DNA of 64,000 nt from Acidimangrovimonas pyrenivorans (lineage in GTDB: Bacteria > Pseudomonadota > Alphaproteobacteria > Rhodobacterales > Rhodobacteraceae): NCBI RefSeq assembly GCF_042643245.1, contig NZ_JBHRSK010000003.1:1-64000 (forward strand). The letters are read 5' to 3'. Below are positions 52,687-61,900 of this stretch, in pieces; position 1 is the first letter of the stretch; every line of letters starts with the position of its first letter. The notes below the pieces were generated by a model. That model saw only the letters and a program-made list of their open reading frames with translations, searched no databases and was not told the origin of the DNA. Position numbers and translations under genes: made by a program.

Positions 52687-53592
52687 TTACCAGCTTTCGG
52701 GGCCCTTGTCGGAGAAGTTCCGGGCCAGGAAATCGATGAAGGCGCGCACCTTGGGCTGGGTGAATCGGCCCGGCGGATAGACCGCGTAGATGCCCAGCGT
52801 CTCGACCGGCAGATCGGGAATCGCCTCTTCCACCAGCCCCTGGCGCATGGCGTCGGCGTAGAGGAAGCTGGGCAGGTAGGCGATGCCGAGCCCGGCGATC
52901 GCGGCATGCAGCAGCGACTGGCCATCATTCACGGTCAGCGAGCCCGAGGTCCGGACCTGGCGCTTCTCGCCCGAGGGCGCGGTCAGCTTCCAGACGCTGC
53001 CATTCGACTGGTTCGAATAGTGCAGCAGCTTGTGTTCGTTCAGGTCGTCGATCTTCTGCGGCCGGCCGTAGCGTTGGAAATAGCTCGGCGCCGCGATCAT
53101 CCGCTTGGTCGTCTCGGTCAGCTTGCGCGCCATCAGCGTGCTGTCCTCGAGTTCGCCGATCCGGATCGCCATGTCGAATCCTTCCGAGATCAGTTCGACA
53201 TAGCGGTTGTTCAGCACCATGTTCACCGTGATCTCGGGATATTCCTGCAGGAAATCCCCCAGGATCGGCGATAGCAGGCTGACGCCGAAATCGGTCGCGA
53301 CCGAAATGCGCAGCAGCCCCGAGGGCGCCGACTGCATCGAGGTCACCAGCGCATCGGCCTCGCCGGCATCGTTCAACACCCGGCGCGCGCGATCGTAATA
53401 GGCCAGGCCGATCTCGGTCGGCGAAACCCGGCGGGTGGTCCGGTTGAGCAGGCGCGCACCCAGCCGCGCTTCCAGCGCCGAAACGTGTTTGGAAACGGCG
53501 GACTTGGAAATGCCCATCTTCTTGGCGGCATCGGTAAAGCCGCCCTGGTCCACCACGGTGGCGAACGCTTCCATTTCTGTCAGTCGGTCCAT
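52687..53592 (-). CDS. LysR-family transcriptional regulator
   Basis: A 301-residue LysR-type regulator: N-terminal winged helix-turn-helix (MEAFATVVDQGGFTDAAKKMGISKSAVSKHVSALEARLGARLLNRTTRRVSPTEIG) and a periplasmic-binding-like effector domain. The first motif is the group common among one-component LysRs that control nearby catabolic or stress genes (similar to DsdC/AaeR types). Its target is not clear; the nearest gene on the other strand is the EF-hand gene at 53963. A 12-bp palindrome 40 bases upstream of its start may be its own site. Confidence 0.92.
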   Translation of the reverse strand: MDRLTEMEAFATVVDQGGFTDAAKKMGISKSAVSKHVSALEARLGARLLNRTTRRVSPTEIGLAYYDRARRVLNDAGEADALVTSMQSAPSGLLRISVATDFGVSLLSPILGDFLQEYPEITVNMVLNNRYVELISEGFDMAIRIGELEDSTLMARKLTETTKRMIAAPSYFQRYGRPQKIDDLNEHKLLHYSNQSNGSVWKLTAPSGEKRQVRTSGSLTVNDGQSLLHAAIAGLGIAYLPSFLYADAMRQGLVEEAIPDLPVETLGIYAVYPPGRFTQPKVRAFIDFLARNFSDKGPESW

Positions 53593-53631
53593 TGTGCACC
53601 CATTGCATGTGCTGCAGGTCTTTTCCCGGTT

Positions 53632-53643
53632 ATTGGTGCCAAT
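53632..53643. promoter_or_regulatory. Possible LysR binding palindrome
   Basis: ATTGG-TG-CCAAT is a perfect 5-bp inverted repeat around two bases, 40 bases upstream of the LysR start. LysR sites usually follow T-N11-A, which this only partly satisfies. The gap 53593-53962 otherwise shows no gene. Confidence 0.35.
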
Positions 53644-53962
53644 TCGGGCAAGATTGGGGTGCGCGGCAGACAATACTTGGGTTTTGTCTTGGATCGTTAA
53701 TGGCACAGAAACAGCCCCGGCGGCCTTTCGCCGAGACGGGTTTTTCGGCGGAAAAGGCGCCTCCGGGCCGGTTCGGGTCAGCGGGAAAAGGGCAAGCGGC
53801 GGCGCGTCGGCGGGAAATTGTTCCGTCCGATGCCCCGTTTCGGCACCGGATCGCACGCGAACCGGCACCCATGCGGTTGCCTGTGGAACAGGCTCCCGAG
53901 TCGCGGCATGCAGGGGGCGAAGGCAGACCCGCCTTCACCGAAACCTCACAAGGGAGAGAAGA

Positions 53963-54211
53963 ATGACCCCGATCCGAGTGACGCTCGCCGCGATGCTGAC
54001 CCTGACCGGCGCCCAGGCCTTCGCCACCACCGCGCCGGCGGTGACCGATTCCGACGGCAACGGCAGCTATTCGCTCGCCGAGATCCAGGCGGCCTTTCCG
54101 GAGGTGACCGACCAGACCTATGCCAAGATCGACGCCGACGGCAACGGCACGGTCAGCCCGGACGAGCTGGCGGCGGCGATCAATGACGGCGTGCTGAAGG
54201 CCCAGGGCTAA
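53963..54211 (+). CDS. Exported EF-hand protein
   Basis: The 82-residue protein has a signal peptide (TPIRVTLAAMLTLTGAQAFATTAPA) and two EF-hand loops, DSDGNGSYSLAE and DADGNGTVSPDE, both with the canonical Asp-x-Asp/Asn-Gly-x-x-x-Glu layout. It probably binds calcium in the periplasm or outside the cell. Its function is unknown, and similar small EF-hand proteins are frequent in marine and soil Rhodobacteraceae. A GGGAGAGAA ribosome site precedes ATG 53963. Confidence 0.85.
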   Translation: MTPIRVTLAAMLTLTGAQAFATTAPAVTDSDGNGSYSLAEIQAAFPEVTDQTYAKIDADGNGTVSPDELAAAINDGVLKAQG

Positions 54212-54248
54212 GCACGGCACTTGCGGGGGGCCGATGTGGCCCTCCGCC

Positions 54249-54268
54249 CCCGGCGTGCCCGCGCCGGG
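54249..54268. terminator. Hairpin between convergent genes
   Basis: CCCGGCG pairs with CGCCGGG around a 6-nt loop, without a T-run. It lies between the EF-hand gene and the convergent fadH, so it may end either transcript. Confidence 0.4.
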
Positions 54269-54349
54269 ACCCATGCCTGCAGCTTCCCCATACCCTGCCC
54301 CGGCTGCGGGCCGGGCAGCGCCCTTGCCCGGGGTGCTGCCCGATCTGCC

Positions 54350-56368
54350 TTACAGGCTGGCCGCCAGCCGCGCGCCCTGGTCGATGGCGCGCTTGGCGTC
54401 CAGCTCGGCCGCCACGTCGGCACCGCCGATGACATGGGCCGAGATGCCCGCCGCCGCCAGGTCGTCGGCCAGCGCCTGGTCGGACACCTGACCGGCGCAG
54501 AGCACGACCGTATCGGCCTCGATCAGTTCGGGCGTGCCGTCGCGGGTGATCCACAGCCCCTCGGGCGTGATCCTGTCATAGCTCACCCCGCCCAGCATCT
54601 TCACCCCCTTGGCCTGCAGGGTGGCGCGGTGGATCCAGCCGGTGGTCTTGCCCAGCCGCTTGCCCGGCCGTTCGGCCTTGCGCTGCAGCAGCACCACCTG
54701 CCGCGCCGGCGGCTCGGGCTGCGGCCCCTCGGGGGCCAGCCCGCCGCGCGCCTCGGACGGATCGGCCACGCCCCATTCGCGGCGCCACAGCTCCGGATCC
54801 TCGGCCGGGCTGACGCCCTGGTGCACCAGATATTCGGCGACGTCGAAGCCGATGCCGCCGGCGCCGACGATCGCCACCCGCTTGCCCACCGGCGCCCGGC
54901 CGCGCAGCACGTCGACATAGCCCAGCACGTTCGGCCCGTCCTCACCGTCGATCTGCGGATCGCGCGGCAGAACGCCGGTGGCGACGATGACCTCGTCGAA
55001 GCCGGCCAGGGTCTCGGCCGTGGCCCCGGTGTTCAGCTTCAGCGCGATGCCGGCCTCGGCGACCATGGTTTCGTACCAGGCCACCAGCCCGTCGAACTCT
55101 TCCTTGCCAGGGATTCGCCGCGCCATGTTGAGCTGACCGCCGATCTCGCCGGCCTTGTCGAACAGGGTCACGCCATGGCCGCGCCCGGCCGCGACCAGCG
55201 CCGCCGACAGCCCCGCCGGCCCGGCGCCGACCACGGCAATGCTTTTCGGCGTCTCCGCCTTCTCGAACGTCAATTCGGTTTCGTTGCAGGCCCGCGGGTT
55301 GACCAGGCAAGAGGTCAGCTTGCCGCTGAAGGTGTGGTCGAGGCAGGCCTGGTTGCAGGCGATGCAGGGGGCGATGGTCTGGGCCCGGCCCGCCGCCGCC
55401 TTGGCGACGAAATCGGGATCGGCGAGGAACGGCCGCGCCATCGACACCATGTCGGCGCAGCCCTCGGCCAGCACGCCCTCGGCGATCTCGGGCGTGTTGA
55501 TCCGGTTCGAGGTGACGACCGGGATGTTCACGTGGCCCATCAGCTTCTTCGTCACCCAGGCGAAACCGGCGCGCGGGACCGAGGTGGCGATGGTCGGGAT
55601 CCGCGCCTCGTGCCAGCCGATGCCGGTGTTGAGGATGCTGGCCCCCGCCGCCTCGATCTTCTTCGCCAGCCCGAGCACCTCGTCGAAGGTCTGGCCGTCC
55701 GGCACCAGGTCGATCAGCGAGATCCGGTAGATGAGGATGAAATCGGGCCCCGCCGCCTCGCGCACCCGGCGCACCACCTCGACGGGCAGGCGCTGGCGGT
55801 TCTCGACGCTGCCGCCCCAGCGGTCGGTCCGCTTGTTGACATGGGCGGTGAGGAACTGGTTGAGGAAATAGCCCTCGGAGCCCATCACCTCGACCCCGTC
55901 ATAGCCGGCCTCGCGCGCGCGGACGGCCGCGGTGACGATATCGGCGATCTGCTTCTCGATCCCGGCCTCGTCGAGCTCGTTCGGCACGAAGGGCGAGATC
56001 GGCGATTTGACCGCGCTGGCCGAGACGCATTCCGGCCCGTAGGCATAGCGCCCGGCATGGAGGATCTGCATCGCGATCTTGCCGCCGGCGTCATGGACCC
56101 GGTCGGTGACGATGCGGTGATTGGCGATGTCCTGATCGCTGAACAGCCCCGCCGCGCCGGGAAACACGCCGCCCTCGCGGTTCGGCGCCATGCCGCCGGT
56201 GACCATCAGCCCGACATCGCCGCGGGCGCGGGTGGCGTAGAACTCGGCCACCCGGTTCCAGTCGCCGCGCTCTTCCAGCCCGGTATGCATCGAGCCCATC
56301 AGGGCGCGGTTCTTCAGCGTGGTGAAGCCGAGGTCGAGCGGGGCGAGCAGATGGGGGTATGCGGTCAT
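54350..56368 (-). CDS. fadH: 2,4-dienoyl-CoA reductase (FMN/FAD/4Fe-4S)
   Basis: An NADPH-dependent reductase that removes double bonds from unsaturated fatty acyl-CoA during beta-oxidation. The 672 residues equal the E. coli FadH length. The N-terminal old-yellow-enzyme barrel (PLDLGFTTLKNRALMGSMHTGLE) binds FMN. The cluster ligands are in CIACNQACLDHTF and SCLVNPRAC, and the C-terminal FAD/NADPH domain has VVGAGPAGLSAALVAAGRGH and AIVGAGGIGFDVAEYL. Cytoplasmic. It is divergent from the GMC oxidoreductase gene with 330 bases in between. Confidence 0.96.
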   Translation of the reverse strand: MTAYPHLLAPLDLGFTTLKNRALMGSMHTGLEERGDWNRVAEFYATRARGDVGLMVTGGMAPNREGGVFPGAAGLFSDQDIANHRIVTDRVHDAGGKIAMQILHAGRYAYGPECVSASAVKSPISPFVPNELDEAGIEKQIADIVTAAVRAREAGYDGVEVMGSEGYFLNQFLTAHVNKRTDRWGGSVENRQRLPVEVVRRVREAAGPDFILIYRISLIDLVPDGQTFDEVLGLAKKIEAAGASILNTGIGWHEARIPTIATSVPRAGFAWVTKKLMGHVNIPVVTSNRINTPEIAEGVLAEGCADMVSMARPFLADPDFVAKAAAGRAQTIAPCIACNQACLDHTFSGKLTSCLVNPRACNETELTFEKAETPKSIAVVGAGPAGLSAALVAAGRGHGVTLFDKAGEIGGQLNMARRIPGKEEFDGLVAWYETMVAEAGIALKLNTGATAETLAGFDEVIVATGVLPRDPQIDGEDGPNVLGYVDVLRGRAPVGKRVAIVGAGGIGFDVAEYLVHQGVSPAEDPELWRREWGVADPSEARGGLAPEGPQPEPPARQVVLLQRKAERPGKRLGKTTGWIHRATLQAKGVKMLGGVSYDRITPEGLWITRDGTPELIEADTVVLCAGQVSDQALADDLAAAGISAHVIGGADVAAELDAKRAIDQGARLAASL

Positions 56369-56698
56369 GGCAGGTCCTCCTTGGCGCGCAAGATGGGGGC
56401 GGACAGGGCGCTTGTCACTGCCGACGCCGCGTCACGGCGGGGGAGGGGGAGCCAGCAAGCGAAACGCGAGACGTGCGGCGCCCGCCCGTGGGCAGGCGCT
56501 GCGCGGCGGCTGCGCCTTGAGTCCGCGCCATCAGCGCATCGCACCCCGGGGCCGAATGGGGGCCGGAGAGAATCACATATCCGCCATGGCCTCCCGCCTG
56601 CAGGCCTCGCAGTCCCGCAAACCCCTTCTTCGGCATCGCCCCTTGTTGCCTCACCCCCCTCCGCCTAGGCTCGGGTCACGTTTCGGGGGGAGGGACCG
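56369..56698. other. Intergenic region between fadH and the GMC oxidoreductase gene
   Basis: This region of 330 bases is GC-rich with no convincing gene. It contains an imperfect hairpin, GCGCCCGCC (56478-56486) with GGCAGGCGC (56491-56499), 8 of 9 positions paired. Small open frames here are short and lack ribosome sites. Both divergent promoters must lie in this stretch. Confidence 0.5.
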
Positions 56699-58291
56699 AT
56701 GGCGGATTGGGATTACATCATCGTTGGCGCCGGCTCGGCCGGTTGCGTGCTGGCCAACCGGCTGAGCGAGGATCCGAAGGCACGGGTGCTGCTGCTCGAG
56801 GCCGGCGGGCGCGACAATTACCACTGGATCCACATTCCGATCGGCTATCTCTACTGCATCGGCAATCCGCGCACCGACTGGGGCTTCAAGACCGTGGCCG
56901 AGCCCAACCTGGGCGGCCGCAGCCTGCTCTACCCGCGCGGCCGGGTGCTGGGCGGCTGCTCCTCGATCAACGGCATGCTCTACCTGCGCGGCCAGGCGGC
57001 CGATTACGACGGCTGGCGCCAGAAGGGCAATGCCGGCTGGGGCTGGGACGACGTGCTGCCCTATTTCCGCAAGTCCGAGGACTATTACGACGGCGCCAGC
57101 GAGCTGCACGGGCAGGGCGGCGAATGGCGGGTCGAGAACCAGCGCCTGCACTGGGACATCCTCGACGACTGGGCCCGGGCGGCCGAGGCGGCGGGGATCC
57201 CGGCGACGGCGGATTTCAACAGCGGCGACAACGAGGGCGTCGGCTATTTCAAGGTCAACCAGCGCAACGGCTGGCGCTGGAACACCGCCCGCGGCTTCCT
57301 GCGCCCGGCCAAGAACCGGTCCAACCTGCATGTCGTCACCGACGCCCAGGCCGAGGGCCTGATCCTCGACGGCCGCCGCGCCGTCGGCGTGCGCTACCGC
57401 CAGGGCGACACGCTGCAGGAGGCGCGGACGGCGGGCGAGGTGATCCTGTCGGCCGGCGCCATCGGCTCGCCGCAGCTGCTGCAGCTCTCCGGCATCGGCC
57501 CGGCCGAGCATCTGCAGGGTCTCGGCATCGCCCCGGTGCTGGACGCACCGGGCGTCGGTGCCAACCTGCAGGACCACCTCCAGATCCGCTGCGCCTACAA
57601 GGTTCACGGCGCCAAGACGCTCAACACCATGGCGGCGACGCTGTTCGGCAAGGCCAGGATCGGTCTCGAATACGCCCTGAAACGCAGCGGCCCGATGTCG
57701 ATGGCGCCAAGCCAGTTGGGCGCCTTCACCCGGTCGAGCCCGGACATGGCGACGCCGGACCTCGAATACCACGTCCAGCCGCTCAGCCTCGAGGCCTTCG
57801 GCGAGGACCTGCACCCCTTCCCGGCAATCACCGCCAGCGTCTGCAACCTGCGGCCCGAGAGCCGGGGCCATGTGAGGATCGCCTCGCCCGACCCGCGGGC
57901 CCATCCCGAGATCGCGCCGAACTACCTCTCGACCCCGGCCGACCGGCTGACCGCCGCGCGCTCGATCCGGATCACCCGCAACATCATGGCGCAGGAGCCG
58001 ATGGCGAAATACCGGCCCGAGGAGTTCAAGCCCGGCCCGGATTATGCCAGCGACGAACAGCTGGCCGAGGCGGCGGGCAAGGTCGGGACGACCATCTTCC
58101 ACCCGGTCGGGACGACCCGGATGGGCACCGATGCCGGCGCCGTGGTCGATCCGCAGCTGCGGGTCAACGGCATCGCCGGGCTGCGCGTCGTCGATGCCGG
58201 GGTGATGCCGACGATCACCAGCGGCAACACCAATTCGCCGACGATCATGATCGCCGAGAAGGCGGCGGCGATGATCCGCGGCATCGATTGA
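56699..58291 (+). CDS. GMC-family FAD oxidoreductase (choline dehydrogenase-like)
   Basis: The 530-residue flavoprotein has the GMC signature: FAD-binding VGAGSAGCVLANRLSEDPKARVLLLEAGG at the N-terminus, RGRVLGGCSSINGMLYLRG, and the C-terminal catalytic region with His in TTIFHPVGTTRMG and Asn in SGNTNSPTIMIAEKAA. Alcohol and choline dehydrogenases of this family use quinones as acceptors. It lacks betaine aldehyde dehydrogenase or betI neighbours, so a general alcohol dehydrogenase (AlkJ type) is at least as likely as choline dehydrogenase. A CGGGGGGAGGGACCG stretch before ATG 56699 is the ribosome site. Confidence 0.92.
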   Translation: MADWDYIIVGAGSAGCVLANRLSEDPKARVLLLEAGGRDNYHWIHIPIGYLYCIGNPRTDWGFKTVAEPNLGGRSLLYPRGRVLGGCSSINGMLYLRGQAADYDGWRQKGNAGWGWDDVLPYFRKSEDYYDGASELHGQGGEWRVENQRLHWDILDDWARAAEAAGIPATADFNSGDNEGVGYFKVNQRNGWRWNTARGFLRPAKNRSNLHVVTDAQAEGLILDGRRAVGVRYRQGDTLQEARTAGEVILSAGAIGSPQLLQLSGIGPAEHLQGLGIAPVLDAPGVGANLQDHLQIRCAYKVHGAKTLNTMAATLFGKARIGLEYALKRSGPMSMAPSQLGAFTRSSPDMATPDLEYHVQPLSLEAFGEDLHPFPAITASVCNLRPESRGHVRIASPDPRAHPEIAPNYLSTPADRLTAARSIRITRNIMAQEPMAKYRPEEFKPGPDYASDEQLAEAAGKVGTTIFHPVGTTRMGTDAGAVVDPQLRVNGIAGLRVVDAGVMPTITSGNTNSPTIMIAEKAAAMIRGID

Positions 58292-58394
58292 GCCGGACGC
58301 CGCGCGGCCGGGGCATGCGCCTGCGAAGAAATGATCCGGCTGGGCATCCCGGCCCCCTGTTGCCTTGCCGCCGCCGGGCGGAGTTAGATGCGCC

Positions 58395-58877
58395 ATGCAA
58401 GTCAGCGAACACCGCGTCCACCAGGTCTTCCGCGTCAGCGTCCTCCTCAAGGGGCTGCACGCGCTGATCGAGATCGCCGGCGGGCTCGTGTTCTATTTCG
58501 CCTCCGCCCCGACGGTGCTGCACTGGGTCAACCTGCTGACCCAGGACGAGCTGACCGAGGACCCGAGGGATTTCATCGCCACCCATCTGCTCAGTGCGGC
58601 GCAGCAGTTGACCGGGGCGACCGAATCCTTCTATTCCTTTTACCTGGTCAGCCACGGCCTGATCAAAGTCGTGCTGGTGGCCGGGCTACTGCGCGAGAAG
58701 CTGATCGCCTATCCGCTTTCGCTGGCGGCGCTGGGCGCCTTCATCGTCTACCAGCTCTACCGCTATTCCTACACCCACTCCTTCGGGCTGATCCTGCTGA
58801 CGGTCTTCGACCTGATCGTCATCGTTCTGGTCTGGCACGAATGGCGGCTGTTGCGGCGCAACCTGCCCGTCGACTGA
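58395..58877 (+). CDS. DUF2127 family membrane protein
   Basis: A 160-residue integral membrane protein of the DUF2127 family with four hydrophobic helices (LLKGLHALIEIAGGLVFYFAS; FYSFYLVSHGLIKVVLVAGLL; AYPLSLAALGAFIVYQLYRY; SFGLILLTVFDLIVIVLVWHEW). The conserved HALIEI and VSHGLIKV patches flank the first and second helices. Function unknown. It lies 103 bases after the GMC gene and 94 bases before the alpha-2-macroglobulin gene. Confidence 0.85.
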   Translation: MQVSEHRVHQVFRVSVLLKGLHALIEIAGGLVFYFASAPTVLHWVNLLTQDELTEDPRDFIATHLLSAAQQLTGATESFYSFYLVSHGLIKVVLVAGLLREKLIAYPLSLAALGAFIVYQLYRYSYTHSFGLILLTVFDLIVIVLVWHEWRLLRRNLPVD

Positions 58878-58971
58878 CGGCCGCGCCAGGCCGTCTCCGG
58901 CCTGAGCCCGCGCTTGCCAATCGCGCGACCGCTGTGCCAGCATTCCCGCATTGGTGAGCGAGGAGATTTCG

Positions 58972-61900
58972 ATGCGTGGCTTTCTCACGGCGCTGCTGGT
59001 TGCGCTGACCGTCCTGACGCTTCCGGCCCATGCCGACGACTCGCCGATCCCGCAACGCCGGCTGGTGCTGTCGAACGACATCGACTTTCCCGGCGGCGAT
59101 ATCGGCAAGATCTTCGACACCACCATCGACGCGTGCGAGCGCGCCTGCCTCGCCAATCCCGACTGCCACGCCTTCACCTTCAACCTGCGGGCCGGCGCCT
59201 GCTTTCCCAAGACGGGGGTCGAGCAGACGATCCCCTTCGCCGGCGCGCTGTCGGGCCGGGTGATCGATACCCCGAAGGCGGTGCTGGCCCGCGCCGTCAC
59301 CCGCAGGGCAGAGCTGTCCTTCCTGCGCGGCCGCGATCTCGACGTCGCGCTGAAACAGGCGCGCGGGCTGGCCGACCGCCTGGTGACTGGCGAATGGACG
59401 GCGCGGCAATTGCTCGACAGTGCCCGCGCGGCCGAGAAGGCGGGCAACCCGGACGCCGCCGCGCGCTATACCGGGGCGGCGCTGAACCTGACCGACGCCG
59501 CCGACCAATGGGTCGACTACGGCCGGCTGCTGCTGGCGGCGCAATACAACTCGAAGCGGCTGTCGCGCAGCGAATATCGCAGCCGGGCGCTGTCGGCCGC
59601 GATCAACGGCTACCTGCGGGCCGATGGCAAGCCGGTCCGGGCCTCGGCGCTGGCGGTGATGGCGCAGGCGCTGGAGCAGTTGGGACGCGGCCGCGACATG
59701 ATCGCGCCGCTGCGGCTGGCACAGAGCCTGCAGCCGCGCGACGACATCGCGGCGCTGCTGGAGACGGCGATCGGCAAATACGGCTTCCGCATCACCGGCC
59801 ACGAGGTCCAGAGCGACAGCGCCAGCCCGCGCATCTGCGCCGATTTCTCTGAGGCGCTGGTGTCGGCGGGCGTCGATTACGCGCCCTTCGTGCAACTGCC
59901 CGACACCGGCCTGTCGGTCGAGGCCGAGGGCCGCCAGCTCTGCGTTTCGGGCGTCGAGCATGGCAGGCGCTACCAGCTGACCTTCCGCAAGGGCCTGCCG
60001 GCGAAGAGCGGCGAGAGCCTGGTCAAGCCGGTGACCCTCACCCTCTATGTCCGCGACCGCAGCCCCTCGGTCCGCTTCCCGGGCCGCGCCTATGTCCTGC
60101 CGCGCGCGGGCACGGCGGCGCTGCCGGTCAAGACGGTGAATGTCGAGCACCTGGAACTGTCGCTGGCGCGGGTCAGTGACCGCAACCTGATCCGGGCGAT
60201 CCAGGATGACTATCTCGGCAAGCCGATGAGCCGCTACCAACTGCGGAATTTCGGCTCTGACATGGCCGAAAACGTCTGGAAGGGCACGGCCGACGTGGCG
60301 ATGGAGGTCAACAGGGACATGACCACCCGGCTGCCGATGGAAGACGCGCTCAAGGGCTTGCCGGCGGGTGTCTATGCCCTGACCGCGACCATTCCCGGCG
60401 CCGACCCCTATGATACCCCGGCGGCGACGCAGTGGTTCGTGATCTCGGATCTCGGCCTGACGACGATGAGCGGGGTCGATGGCCTGCATGTCTTCGTCCG
60501 CAGCCTCGGCACCGCCAAGGCGGATGCCGGGGTGGAAGTCCAACTGATCTCGCGCTCGAACCGGGTGCTGGGGACCGCGACCACCGACGCCACCGGCTAT
60601 GCCAGCTTCCCCGCCGGACTGACCCGCGGCACCGGCGGCGCGGCGCCGGCGCTGATCGAGGCGAAAGCGGCGGATGACATCGCCTTCCTGTCGCTCACCG
60701 ATCCCGAGTTCGACCTGTCGGACCGCGGTGTCGCCGGGCACGAGCCGGCGCCGCCGATCGACGTCTTCCTGACCACCGACCGCGGCGCCTATCGCGCCGG
60801 TGAGACGGTGCATGCGACGGCCCTGACTCGCGATGCCGAGGCCGGGGCGATCACCGGCCTGCCGCTGACCGCACGGCTGTCGCGCCCCGATGGCGTCGAG
60901 TATTCCCGCACGCTGGCGCAGGATGCCGGCGCCGGCGGCCATGTCTTCACCCTGCCGATTGCCGGCACCGCGCCGCGCGGGGTCTGGCGGCTGGACATCC
61001 TGGCCGACCCGGACGCGCCGCCGCTGGCCAGCCAGACGGTCCTGGTCGAGGATTTCCTGCCCGAGCGGATCGATTTCTCGCTCAAGCTGCCCGAGGCGCC
61101 GATCCGCCTCGGCGACCGGCCCAGCCTGACGATTGCCGCCAAATACCTGTTCGGCGCGCCCGGCGCCGATCTCTCGGTCGAGGGCGAGGCGCAGATCGCC
61201 GCGGCCGACGGCCTTGCCGCCTTTCCGGGCTACAGGTTCGGCCGTTACGACGCGCCGTTCTCGGCCGTCGCCACATCGCTGCCCTCGGGCAACACCACCG
61301 ACGCGGCGGGCAACCTGGCCCTGCCGGTGAACCTGCCCGAGGTGCAGGACCCGGCCCGGCCGCTGAAGCTGACCGTCACCGCGCGGGTGGCCGAGGGCTC
61401 TGGCCGGCCGGTCGAGCGCCGGGTCACCAGGGCGCTGACGCCCTCGACCCCGATGATCGGCATCAAGCCGCTGTTCGACGACGTGGTGGCCGAGAACGGC
61501 ACCGCCCGCTTCGATGTCATTGCCGTCGGCCCGCAGGAGACCACGGTGCCGATGACCGTGAAATGGACCGTCAACCGCGTCGTCACCCGCTACCAGTGGT
61601 ACCGCTCCTACGGCGACTGGCATTGGGAGCCGATGACGACCCGTACCCGGATTGCCACCGGCACGGCCGAGCTGAGGGCGGACACCCCGCTGCAGGTCTC
61701 GGCGCCGGTCACCTGGGGCCAGTACGAGATCAGGGTCGCGCGCGAGGGCATGCCCTATGCCGCCAGCTCGGTCGATTTCTATGCCGGCTGGTATGCGCCC
61801 GCGACCGGCAAGGACACGCCGGACCAGCTGAAAGTGTCTCTGTACCAGCCGGATTTCAAACCCGGCGACACCGCGCGGCTGCGGATCGTGCCGCGCGCGG

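Noticed and set aside
56707..58467. A 586-codon plus-strand frame overlapping the GMC gene in another phase
   Set aside because: It is an Arg/Gly/Pro-rich shadow. The 56699 frame holds all GMC motifs.
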